Below are positions 1-6,397 of a stretch of 51,427 nucleotides of DNA, in pieces (the stretch's first letter is position 1; every line of letters begins with the position of its first letter). The notes under the pieces are model-generated. The model did no database searches, was not told the DNA's origin, and saw only the letters and a program-made list of their open reading frames with translations. The position numbers were made by a program, and so were the translations under genes. Source of the DNA: Lacrimispora defluvii (GTDB lineage Bacteria; Bacillota; Clostridia; Lachnospirales; Lachnospiraceae). The stretch spans positions 1-51,427 of the forward strand of contig JAAOXG010000007.1 in assembly GCA_013036995.1 (NCBI GenBank), read 5' to 3'.

Positions 1-25
1 CATTATTATACTAGGAGGAATGAAC

Positions 26-448
26 ATGAAAAAATATATGAATACGGCGCTGCTTTACGCCGTTCTTGCAATGATTGGAGGCGCGTTCTATCGAGAGTTT
101 ACCAAGTTCAACGGCTTTACCGCCAAAACCACTCTGGGGGTGGTACATACCCATTACTTCCTGTTGGGCATGGTGTTTTTCCTGCTCCTTCTCCTGTTGG
201 AAAAGAACTTTTCTTTTACCGAGGCTAAGACCGGACGGATACTGGCTGTTTATCATATCGGTCTGAATCTGACTGCTGCGATGTTTGTGGTGCGGGGTGT
301 GATTCAAGTGCTGGGAACTGCGCTTCCCAACAGTCTGAATGCGGCGATTTCCGGTATTGCCGGGATTGGACATATCCTGCTGGGAATCAGTCTGCTGCTG
401 CTGTTGGTGCAGATCAGGCGCAGTGTATCAATTTTATCGCTGCGCTGA
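26..448 (+). CDS. DUF2871 family small membrane protein
   Basis: A 140-residue hydrophobic protein with about four membrane segments (roughly residues 6-22, 43-60, 75-97 and 108-127). The N-terminal pattern Y-A-V-L-x-x-x-x-G-x-F-Y-R-E-F-T-K and the following G-V-x-H-T-H match the DUF2871 family as I remember it; the molecular function is unknown. The ATG at 26 is preferred over the one at 20 because AGGAGG lies at 13-18, giving a normal 7-base gap. The C-terminal dozen residues after the last membrane helix are basic and serine-rich and may not be original, since the DNA just downstream is visibly degraded (see the CooC-like remnant). Family assignment is fairly secure; function is not known. 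Confidence 0.8.
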   Translation: MKKYMNTALLYAVLAMIGGAFYREFTKFNGFTAKTTLGVVHTHYFLLGMVFFLLLLLLEKNFSFTEAKTGRILAVYHIGLNLTAAMFVVRGVIQVLGTALPNSLNAAISGIAGIGHILLGISLLLLLVQIRRSVSILSLR

Positions 449-529
449 ATGCGATACGTGCTCTTTTTGTGAAGAAGCTGTAAAAGAAAAAACGGCTGAG
501 TGTATCTTTCAGGGATATGGAGGAGTTTT

Positions 530-628
530 ATGGGGCATATCATTGCAGTATCAGGAAAAGGCGGTGTAGGAAAAACAATGTTGTGTGGTTTATTGATCCA
601 GTATCTTTGCGAGACGGGGAGATTATAG
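530..628 (+). pseudogene. N-terminal remnant of a CooC/MinD-like P-loop ATPase
   Basis: A ribosome site (GGAGG at 516-520) and ATG at 530 open a reading frame with MGHIIAVSGKGGVGKT, the deviant Walker A (KGGVGKT) of the MinD/ParA/CooC class, followed by 16 more residues, then a stop at 626-628. Full family members are about 250 residues, so only the first eighth survives. CooC-type proteins insert nickel into carbon monoxide dehydrogenase; the next small gene could belong to the same lost locus. The following 100 bases hold no frame that continues the protein. The P-loop is clear; the CooC subfamily is an inference. Confidence 0.65.
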
Positions 629-732
629 AAAAACTGGGTATTTGAGAAAAGGAGAGGATTTCCGCAGGAGTAAAAAGGTTTGACGATGCGGCGGTACAGA
701 AAACAGATATGTTTTGATTTTATAGGAGGCAG

Positions 733-942
733 GTGATAGGAATGATCGCATTTGCAGATTGCCAGGATGTCCGGAAAATGGCGGTAATCAAAGAAATTGA
801 CTGCCCGGAGCGCGGGGCAGGGGAAGGCATTGAAGTATTTGAAAGAGATAATCGAACCATAGGACACAGCGTATGCAGCCGATGCGGATTTACAATTCCG
901 GAAGATGTTGCGCTGGAATCGTATCTGGAAGAACTGAAGTAG
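733..942 (+). CDS. small putative zinc-ribbon protein with one damaged knuckle
   Basis: A 69-residue soluble protein. Residues 23-27 read D-C-P-E-R-G and residues 46-52 read V-C-S-R-C-G-F-T-I-P, so a second C-x-x-C-G knuckle is intact while the first looks like C-P-x-C-G with its second cysteine changed to arginine (codon CGC, one transition from TGC). That would leave three metal-binding cysteines. I do not recognise the family. The start is uncertain: GTG at 733 is 3 bases after AGGAGG (724-729), ATG at 742 is 12 bases after it. It follows the CooC-like fragment in the same direction and may be a leftover of the same locus. Confidence 0.5.
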   Translation: MIGMIAFADCQDVRKMAVIKEIDCPERGAGEGIEVFERDNRTIGHSVCSRCGFTIPEDVALESYLEELK

Positions 943-1055
943 AAAAAGACAGAGATAAACAAAGACAACGGCAGATAATCAGGATATGGATCCAAAGGAG
1001 ATTGGCCGGCATGTGGAAATTCTTCAGGATGAAAATATCATACTTTTTTCAGAGG

Positions 1056-1388
1056 CTATCTTCTGTTTTTTTCTCCCCAGTCACACATGCTGTCTAAAAT
1101 CGGGATCAGCGATTTTCCCCGTTCTGTCAGGCTGTACTCTACCTTGGGCGGAATCTGGGGATATTCCTCCCGATGCACAAGTCCGTCTGCCTCCAGTTCC
1201 TTTAGCGTGGTACTCAGCGTTTTGTAGGAAATGGTTTTGATATATTTCTTTAATTCATTAAAGCGCACAACTTTAAATCCCATCAGGGCATACAGGATAA
1301 ACATCTTGTATTTTCCCTGTATCAGGGACATAGTGTAGCTGAACCCGGTTTCTTCCAAATTGGCATCTCTGATACATTCTATGCTCAT
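1056..1388 (-). CDS. HxlR/MarR-like winged-helix transcriptional regulator
   Basis: A 110-residue protein of the HxlR family: winged helix with the typical G-K-Y-K-M-F-I-L-Y-A-L start of the domain, the recognition-helix stretch T-I-S-Y-K-T-L-S-T-T-L-K-E-L-E, and the wing E-Y-P-Q-I-P-P-K-V-E-Y-S-L-T-E-R-G. A cysteine at residue 5 fits HxlR members that sense electrophiles or thiol stress (for example HypR/YodB), but that is inference. It is divergent from the flavin reductase-like gene at 1535, a classical regulator/target arrangement, with a palindrome between them. Family assignment is secure; the inducer is unknown. Confidence 0.92.
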   Translation of the reverse strand: MSIECIRDANLEETGFSYTMSLIQGKYKMFILYALMGFKVVRFNELKKYIKTISYKTLSTTLKELEADGLVHREEYPQIPPKVEYSLTERGKSLIPILDSMCDWGEKNRR

Positions 1389-1427
1389 TTTACACTCTCC
1401 TGAAAGTAAGTATATTATCTTAATGTT

Positions 1428-1452
1428 AGTATCGCACTTAAATGTGCGTACT
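1428..1452. promoter_or_regulatory. candidate HxlR operator
   Basis: An interrupted palindrome: AGTA-T-CGCAC, a six-base centre TTAAAT, then GTGCG-TACT. The nine-base arms pair apart from one extra T. It lies between the two divergent genes and abuts the -35 box of the flavin reductase promoter, where a repressor would block polymerase. HxlR proteins bind such AGTA/TACT-ended palindromes. Assignment rests on position and symmetry only. Confidence 0.5.
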
Positions 1453-1479
1453 TGTTCTGCTTTCTATTCTTGTTATAAT
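1452..1479 (+). promoter_or_regulatory. sigma70-type promoter of the flavin reductase gene
   Basis: TTGTTC at 1452-1457 and a perfect TATAAT at 1474-1479 with 16 bases between. It points at the gene starting at 1535. Confidence 0.55.
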
Positions 1480-1534
1480 TGTAATATCAGAAACGGATAA
1501 AGTCAATCCGGTTAATATGAAAGGAGTTATAATT

Positions 1535-2107
1535 ATGTCAAAGAATTTTGGAGTCAAACCATACTTGTTTCCTATGCCGACTTATATGATCGGTACTTAC
1601 AATGAAGATAATACGGTCGACGTGATGATGATGGCGTGGGGAGGAATCTGCGCTGAAGATATGGTCGCGCTGAATCTGGAAGCAGAACATAAAACGGTAG
1701 CCAATCTGGAAAGCAGAAAAGCATTCACTCTCTCTGTTCCCGGAACAGATACGCTTCGGGAATCTGACTTTTTCGGAATTGCCAGCTCCAACAAGATGGC
1801 GGATAAATTCGAGCGTACAGGACTTCACGCTGTCAAAAGTGAGAGAGTGGACGCCCCTGTCATTACTGAATATCCGCTCACATTAGAGTGTGAGGTCGTG
1901 GAGATGCAGTCCCAGCCCTATGGCCTGCGTGTACTCGGAAAGATTGTCAATGTGATTGCAGACGAAAAAGTTTTGGACGAGGCCGGAAAAATCGACGCGG
2001 GAAAACTTCACGCTTTTGCCTTTGATCAGATGCAGAATGGATATTATGCCATCGGGGAGAAAGTCGGTCAGGCATGGCGCAGCGGTGCTGATCTGATGAA
2101 GAAATAA
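1535..2107 (+). CDS. flavin reductase-like (FMN split-barrel) protein
   Basis: A 190-residue protein of the flavin reductase/flavoredoxin split-barrel family (M-P-T-Y-M-I-G-T-Y near residue 10, then M-M-A-W-G-G-I-C, and A-N-L-E-S-R-K-A-F-T-L-S-V). These proteins bind FMN and use or transfer electrons; clostridial members often accompany HxlR regulators. The start at 1535 (MSKNFGVKP) has AAGGAG at 1520-1525; an upstream GTG extension would add a hydrophobic leader encoded by the promoter region and is unlikely. Probably controlled by the divergent HxlR regulator. The substrate or partner is not evident. Confidence 0.88.
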   Translation: MSKNFGVKPYLFPMPTYMIGTYNEDNTVDVMMMAWGGICAEDMVALNLEAEHKTVANLESRKAFTLSVPGTDTLRESDFFGIASSNKMADKFERTGLHAVKSERVDAPVITEYPLTLECEVVEMQSQPYGLRVLGKIVNVIADEKVLDEAGKIDAGKLHAFAFDQMQNGYYAIGEKVGQAWRSGADLMKK

Positions 2108-2133
2108 GTGCGGTATTCTGATGATAAAAAGAG

Positions 2134-2189
2134 CGGCTGGAAGGCTGATCTGCGGTCCGGTGGAAACTGGTCTGCGGCCTGTCCAGCCG
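2134..2189. repeat. inverted repeat downstream of the flavin reductase gene
   Basis: CGGCTGGA (2134-2141) and TCCAGCCG (2182-2189) form a perfect 8-bp stem around a 40-base loop. There is no T-run after it, so it is not a convincing rho-independent terminator, though it sits between two convergent genes where one is expected. Confidence 0.35.
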
Positions 2190-2207
2190 TTGTAAAGTGC
2201 TTACGTT

Positions 2208-2711
2208 TTATCTGTACTTGCCATAGATGCATAAATTATATATAGTTTCGTTTTTAAAAACTGCGTTTTTCATCTCACCTTCATACACGAAACCGTTTTT
2301 CTCCAAAACTCTTTTAGAAGCGTTGTTTGCAGAAAATACCAGAGATGTTATTCTGACAATATCCAGTTTTTCAAAAGCTTCTTTGCATGCCAGTCTTACA
2401 GCTTCCGTAGCAATTCCTCTTGAACAGTATTCTCTTCTGATATAATAGCCGATTTCAGCATCTTTTGAATATACATCCTGCTTTTTTTCAATTGATATAT
2501 TACCGACATATTCGCCATTATAAATGATGGCCCTGAAAATTCCGTCCGCTCCGTCGTGTTTTTCTGCTATATTCAACCAGTAATCAGCATCCTTTACCGT
2601 ATAGGGATCCGGTATCATATTGCTTAAATAACTTCTGTCAATGTGATTACAGATTTCTGACAGTTTGTCACATTTTTCCCTGTTCCATGGTTCTAATTTG
2701 ATTTTGCTCAT
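2208..2711 (-). CDS. GNAT acetyltransferase (RimJ/RimL-like)
   Basis: A 167-residue GNAT-fold acetyltransferase of the RimJ/RimL type. Visible features are the beta-bulge strand A-E-I-G-Y-Y-I and the acetyl-CoA loop Y-C-S-R-G-I-A-T-E-A (the R/Q-x-x-G-x-A motif), then N-x-x-S-K-R-V-L-E-K-N-G-F, the usual GNAT C-terminal signature. The start at 2711 gives the family's usual length; the frame stays open to 2813 and in-frame ATGs exist upstream, and no good ribosome site decides between them. Substrate unknown; many relatives modify small amines, antibiotics or protein N termini. Confidence 0.85.
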   Translation of the reverse strand: MSKIKLEPWNREKCDKLSEICNHIDRSYLSNMIPDPYTVKDADYWLNIAEKHDGADGIFRAIIYNGEYVGNISIEKKQDVYSKDAEIGYYIRREYCSRGIATEAVRLACKEAFEKLDIVRITSLVFSANNASKRVLEKNGFVYEGEMKNAVFKNETIYNLCIYGKYR

Positions 2712-2813
2712 ATTTAACATGCCTGTATAATGTTTCATGGAGGATGGAACATTATATTTCCTTTCTTTCATTTTAACATCTGTTGTTTCGGTTCTTTGAT
2801 ATAATCTTTGCAT

Positions 2814-3325
2814 TTCTGATCCCTGACTGAAAACTCCGTGTTTAATAGCATAATAATATCATAAAGCACCTGAATTTTCCAACATTTACAATAATTTTCG
2901 AAATTTTCAGACTTAAAAAGAAACTAATTCTGAATGGTCTGTAAGTGTTCCGGATTCAGATTTTCTGAAAGCCGGAACACTGTTTCCGGAGTAAGAGAGA
3001 AAGATATCTTCAGTTTACAGATTAAAAAAATAGAAGAGATAAAAAAATATTATGTTGCAGAGTTTCAGTCTGCCCGTCATCGATGGTATTACCCTTATGC
3101 AGTGACGCAGGACTGATATGGGAATGGCATTGGAAATATAAATGTGATAAAATGAGAAAATAAAAATCAGAAGTTCCGGAGGTAATCAGCGATGAAACGA
3201 ATTAACTACTCGATGCAGTTTTAAAAGCTGACAGCAGGCTGTATCGAGGCTGATATTTTGTTTATGTTGTCAGAAACTGCATCTGTCAGGAATTTTAATG
3301 ATTCGAATGAAAGGAAGGCAGTTTT
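2814..3325. other. gene-free stretch with a long hairpin and decayed sequence
   Basis: No convincing gene is seen in about 500 bases. A perfect 10-bp inverted repeat, AGTGTTCCGG (2944-2953) and CCGGAACACT (2972-2981), has an inner TCAGA/TCTGA stem, so it folds as one long hairpin, without a T-run. At 3192 a ribosome site followed by ATG opens a 10-codon frame that stops at once, possibly the head of a lost gene. Confidence 0.5.
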
Positions 3326-4084
3326 ATGAATAAACAATATCTGAGAAACATTTGGAAACAGGAAGAAGAAGCTGCGCATATCCATGGCTGGGATTTTTCG
3401 CATATTCATGGCAGATATGAGGAAGAAAATGACTTGCCGTGGGATTATGAGGAGATTGTGAGGCAGTATCTGTGCAGAAATTTGAATATCATGGATTATG
3501 ATACCGGTGGCGGCGAGTTTCTGCTGTCTTTACATCATCCATATGGCAGAACGGCCGCAACGGAAGGGTATCCGCCGAATGTTGAACTGTGCCGTAAAAA
3601 GTTGCTGCCATTGGGAATTAATTTCAGGGAATGTGATGATCCGTCAAATATTCCGTTTGAAAATGAATCTTTTGATTTAATTATCAACAGGCATGGAGAT
3701 TTTGATGAGAGAGAACTGTTTCGTATCTTACGTCAGAATGGATTGTTCATTACGGAACAGGTAGGCGGAGATAATGATAGGGATCTGGTTGAAATGGTGT
3801 TGCCGGAAACTGATAAACCCTTTCCGCACCTGAATTTAACAGAACAGCGTAAACATTTTGAAACTGCCGGATTTGAAATTGTTCGGGCGGAAGAAGCATA
3901 TCGCCCGATAAAATTCTATGATGTAGGGGCGTTTGTATGGTTTGCCCATATAATAGAATGGGAGTTTCCCGGTTTTTCTGTAGATCAGTGTTTTGAACAA
4001 CTGTTAAAAATGCAGGATACGATAGAAAAAGAAGGCAGGATTGAGGGAACAATTCATCGATATCTGATTGTTGCCAAAAAATAA
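3326..4084 (+). CDS. class I SAM-dependent methyltransferase
   Basis: A 252-residue methyltransferase of the Methyltransf_11/UbiE-like class. The SAM-binding motif I is I-M-D-Y-D-T-G-G-G-E-F-L-L (about residues 57-69), an acidic loop T-E-G-Y-P-P-N-V follows motif II, and P-F-E-N-E-S-F-D-L-I-I-N-R (about 110-122) is the post-motif typical of the fold, leading into a F-R-I-L-R-x-N-G-L-F-I strand. Start at 3326 follows GGAAGG at a normal distance. The acceptor substrate cannot be read from sequence. It heads a run of small same-strand genes (kinase-like, GNAT) reminiscent of resistance or small-molecule modification clusters. Confidence 0.88.
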   Translation: MNKQYLRNIWKQEEEAAHIHGWDFSHIHGRYEEENDLPWDYEEIVRQYLCRNLNIMDYDTGGGEFLLSLHHPYGRTAATEGYPPNVELCRKKLLPLGINFRECDDPSNIPFENESFDLIINRHGDFDERELFRILRQNGLFITEQVGGDNDRDLVEMVLPETDKPFPHLNLTEQRKHFETAGFEIVRAEEAYRPIKFYDVGAFVWFAHIIEWEFPGFSVDQCFEQLLKMQDTIEKEGRIEGTIHRYLIVAKK

Positions 4085-4160
4085 ATGTTTCTGAAGATTT
4101 TGTGCTGCAAATAGATGAAACAGTGAGACATTATATATCAGTTGATGTGGAGGTTTGAAT

Positions 4161-4766
4161 ATGTATTGCATTCTGGTGACCGGTATTCCTGCAGCAGGAA
4201 AGAGTACGATGGCAGTACGGTTGGCTGAACATTTCGGGCTGCCTGTTATTTCAAAAGACAGGATTAAAGAATTGCTGTATGATGATCTGGGGTTTAAGTC
4301 CAGGGATGAGAAAGTCAAACTGGGGATTGCCAGTATGAATATTATGTATTATACGGCGGCACAGTTGATGAAAAACAATCAGCCGTTCATACTGGAAAAT
4401 AATTTTGAAAAAATATCAAAAGAACCTCTGATGGAGATTCTTGAAAGATATGCATATACAGCAATTACTGTGACATTGACAGGAAACTATTCTCAAATAT
4501 ATAAACGTTTTGCAGAGAGAAATAACAGTCCGGACAGACACCGGGGTCATATTGTAAATGACGTCTATCCCGAAAAAAATCCGAACAGAACTGTCAAATC
4601 TGTTTCGTATGAGGAGTTTGTGAATGGCATTACTGAAAGGGGGATGGACAGCTTTACTGCGAATGGACCGCGCATTGTTGTGGATACAACAGATTTTAGT
4701 AAAGTACAGATAGAAACACTGATAAATCAGATAACAGATTACAGAGAAAAAATATTAAATGGCTGA
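4161..4766 (+). CDS. AAA/P-loop kinase-like protein
   Basis: A 201-residue P-loop protein. Walker A is G-I-P-A-A-G-K-S-T at about residues 8-16, then I-S-K-D-R-I-K-E-L-L-Y-D, a pattern of small-molecule kinases and zeta-like/chloramphenicol phosphotransferase-like proteins (predicted kinase, COG0645-like). The strand F-I-L-E-N-N-F and the arginine-rich lid R-F-A-E-R-N-N-S-P-D-R-H-R-G-H fit the same fold. The start at 4161 lies 7 bases after GGAGG (4149-4153); the TTG at 4155 is too close to it. Substrate unknown. The neighbouring GNAT gene follows after 61 bases and the two may be cotranscribed. Confidence 0.82.
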   Translation: MYCILVTGIPAAGKSTMAVRLAEHFGLPVISKDRIKELLYDDLGFKSRDEKVKLGIASMNIMYYTAAQLMKNNQPFILENNFEKISKEPLMEILERYAYTAITVTLTGNYSQIYKRFAERNNSPDRHRGHIVNDVYPEKNPNRTVKSVSYEEFVNGITERGMDSFTANGPRIVVDTTDFSKVQIETLINQITDYREKILNG

Positions 4767-4827
4767 CACTCATATTTATTGGTATATAGTTGAGAAAACA
4801 CTTAACCGATCAACGGAGGTGACTGTA

Positions 4828-5271
4828 ATGACGGAAATCAGAGTAATGTCGATAGCAGATTACGATAAAGTATATGATCTGTGGATGCACACACCCGGTA
4901 TGGGCCTGAATTCAAAAGACGACAGCAGAGAAGGAGTTGACAAGTATTTAAAACGGAATCCGACAACGAGTTTTGTGGCAGAATGTGACGGTGCGATAAT
5001 CGGAGTCATTATGGCCGGGCATGACGGAAGAAGAGGATATATCCATCATACCGCAGTACTGGAAGATCACAGGAAACAGGGAATCGGAAAAAAGCTTGTT
5101 GAATGTGCAATGAATGCTCTGGACAGAGAAGGGATAAATAAAGTAGCGCTGGTAGCGTTCGAGAGAAATCATGTGGGTAACGGTTTCTGGGAGAGGATTG
5201 GATTTTCTGAAAGAGACGATCTTGTATACAGAAATAAAAATATTCATACTCTGGACAGGATTGATACATAA
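4828..5271 (+). CDS. GNAT family N-acetyltransferase
   Basis: A 147-residue GNAT protein: the strand T-S-F-V-A-E-C-D-G-A-I-I-G, then V-L-E-D-H-R-K-Q-G-I-G-K-K-L-V, the acetyl-CoA binding R/K-x-x-G-I-G-K loop, and a C-terminal N-G-F-W-E-R-I-G-F. The start at 4828 has GGAGG at 4815-4819; a longer frame from 4759 would overlap the kinase-like gene and lacks a ribosome site. Substrate unknown. Confidence 0.87.
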   Translation: MTEIRVMSIADYDKVYDLWMHTPGMGLNSKDDSREGVDKYLKRNPTTSFVAECDGAIIGVIMAGHDGRRGYIHHTAVLEDHRKQGIGKKLVECAMNALDREGINKVALVAFERNHVGNGFWERIGFSERDDLVYRNKNIHTLDRIDT

Positions 5272-5319
5272 TATATCGTTCAGAAGAGATAAAATTGTTT
5301 GGAAGGAGCGGGAAGAAAT

Positions 5320-6396
5320 ATGAACAGAAGAATTCGCGATTTCGGATATGTAATCGGAAAATATAAGACAGGTGAAAAAAATAAAATTACGGATGTACCG
5401 GGAGTACAGGTGGGGCACTGGACAGTAGATGAGGGGATGCAGCATACAGGTGTGACTGTGGTGCTGCCCGGAAAGGACAATGCGTATCTGGAAAAATATA
5501 CTGCTGCAGTCTATGTACATAACGGATTCGGAAAGACATGTGGGCTCATGCAGGTGGAAGAGCTGGGAACGCTGGAAACCCCTGTCGTATTGACGAATAC
5601 ACTGAATGTGGGAAAAATGGCAGATGCACTGGTGTCGTATATGATTGATGAAACGCGAAAAGAGGGAGAAGAAATTTTTTCCATCAATCCGGTTGTGGGT
5701 GAATGCAATGATTCGAGAATCAACAGGATTCAGAACAGAATTGCAGGTGAAAATGAACTGCGGACGGCAATTTCGGAGGCTGGTCCAGATTTTGAAGAAG
5801 GCAATGTGGGGGCAGGGACAGGAACCGTCTGCTATGGACTGAAGGGAGGCATCGGATCTTCCTCCAGAATTGTCAGAATAGGAGAAAGTTCCTACACAAT
5901 CGGCGTACTTGTACAGACAAACTTTGGAGCGACAGAGGATCTGAAAGTGAGCGGAGAGCCGGTCGGACTCAGAATCAAGGAATGTCTGCGGCAGGAGGAC
6001 GGATATAACACGGAAGACCGCGGTTCCATCATGACAGTTGTTGCAACGGATCTTCCGGTTACAGAGCGCCAGCTGTACAGAATCATACGCAGGTGCGGTG
6101 TCGGAATTGCGAGAACCGGTTCGTATACCGGGCACGGAAGCGGCGAAGTAATGATCGGATTTACGACAGCAAACCGGGTAAAAGCGGGAAATGGGAATGT
6201 GGTTGATTCCTGTCTCAGACTTCGGGAAGATATGCTGAATCCCGTATTTGATGCTGTAGCCGAGAGTACGGAGGAAGCAATTCTGAATTCGATGACGGCC
6301 GCTCAGGCAAGGCAGGGGCTGGATGGAAGATGGTACCGGAGCCTGTCAGAATTTCTGAAGATACGGGACAGGCAGGAGAGTGCCGGGCAGCGCTGA
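5320..6396 (+). CDS. P1 family peptidase (DmpA/BapA type)
   Basis: A 358-residue N-terminal-nucleophile hydrolase of the DmpA family (L-aminopeptidase/D-Ala-esterase/amidase, beta-peptidyl aminopeptidase). Family signatures are I-T-D-V-P-G-V-x-V-G-H near residue 24, G-A-G-T-G-T-V-C-Y-G-L-K-G-G-I-G-S-S-S-R, V-G-V-L-V-Q-T-N-F-G, and R-G-S-I-M-T-V-V-A-T-D-L-P. By analogy with DmpA (Gly249/Ser250), self-cleavage should fall between Gly235 and Ser236, making Ser236 the nucleophile. Such enzymes release N-terminal D- or beta-amino acids, and the gene sits directly before a peptide importer operon full of peptidases. Start chosen for AAGGAG at 5303-5308. Confidence 0.92.
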   Translation: MNRRIRDFGYVIGKYKTGEKNKITDVPGVQVGHWTVDEGMQHTGVTVVLPGKDNAYLEKYTAAVYVHNGFGKTCGLMQVEELGTLETPVVLTNTLNVGKMADALVSYMIDETRKEGEEIFSINPVVGECNDSRINRIQNRIAGENELRTAISEAGPDFEEGNVGAGTGTVCYGLKGGIGSSSRIVRIGESSYTIGVLVQTNFGATEDLKVSGEPVGLRIKECLRQEDGYNTEDRGSIMTVVATDLPVTERQLYRIIRRCGVGIARTGSYTGHGSGEVMIGFTTANRVKAGNGNVVDSCLRLREDMLNPVFDAVAESTEEAILNSMTAAQARQGLDGRWYRSLSEFLKIRDRQESAGQR

Positions 6397-6397
6397 T

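Noticed and set aside
986-1240. 84-codon plus-strand frame opening M-D-P-K-E-I-G-R-H-V
   Set aside because: Only the first 24 codons look coding; the rest is the complement of the HxlR gene. Treated as a possible gene head in the decayed locus, not as a gene.
3192-3224. Ribosome site and ATG opening a 10-codon peptide
   Set aside because: Stops after M-K-R-I-N-Y-S-M-Q-F; too short to support, and no leader-peptide logic with the next gene.
4948-6135. 395-codon minus-strand frame opposite the GNAT and P1 genes
   Set aside because: Shadow of two well-supported genes; composition (many His, Cys, Ser) is typical of antisense frames.
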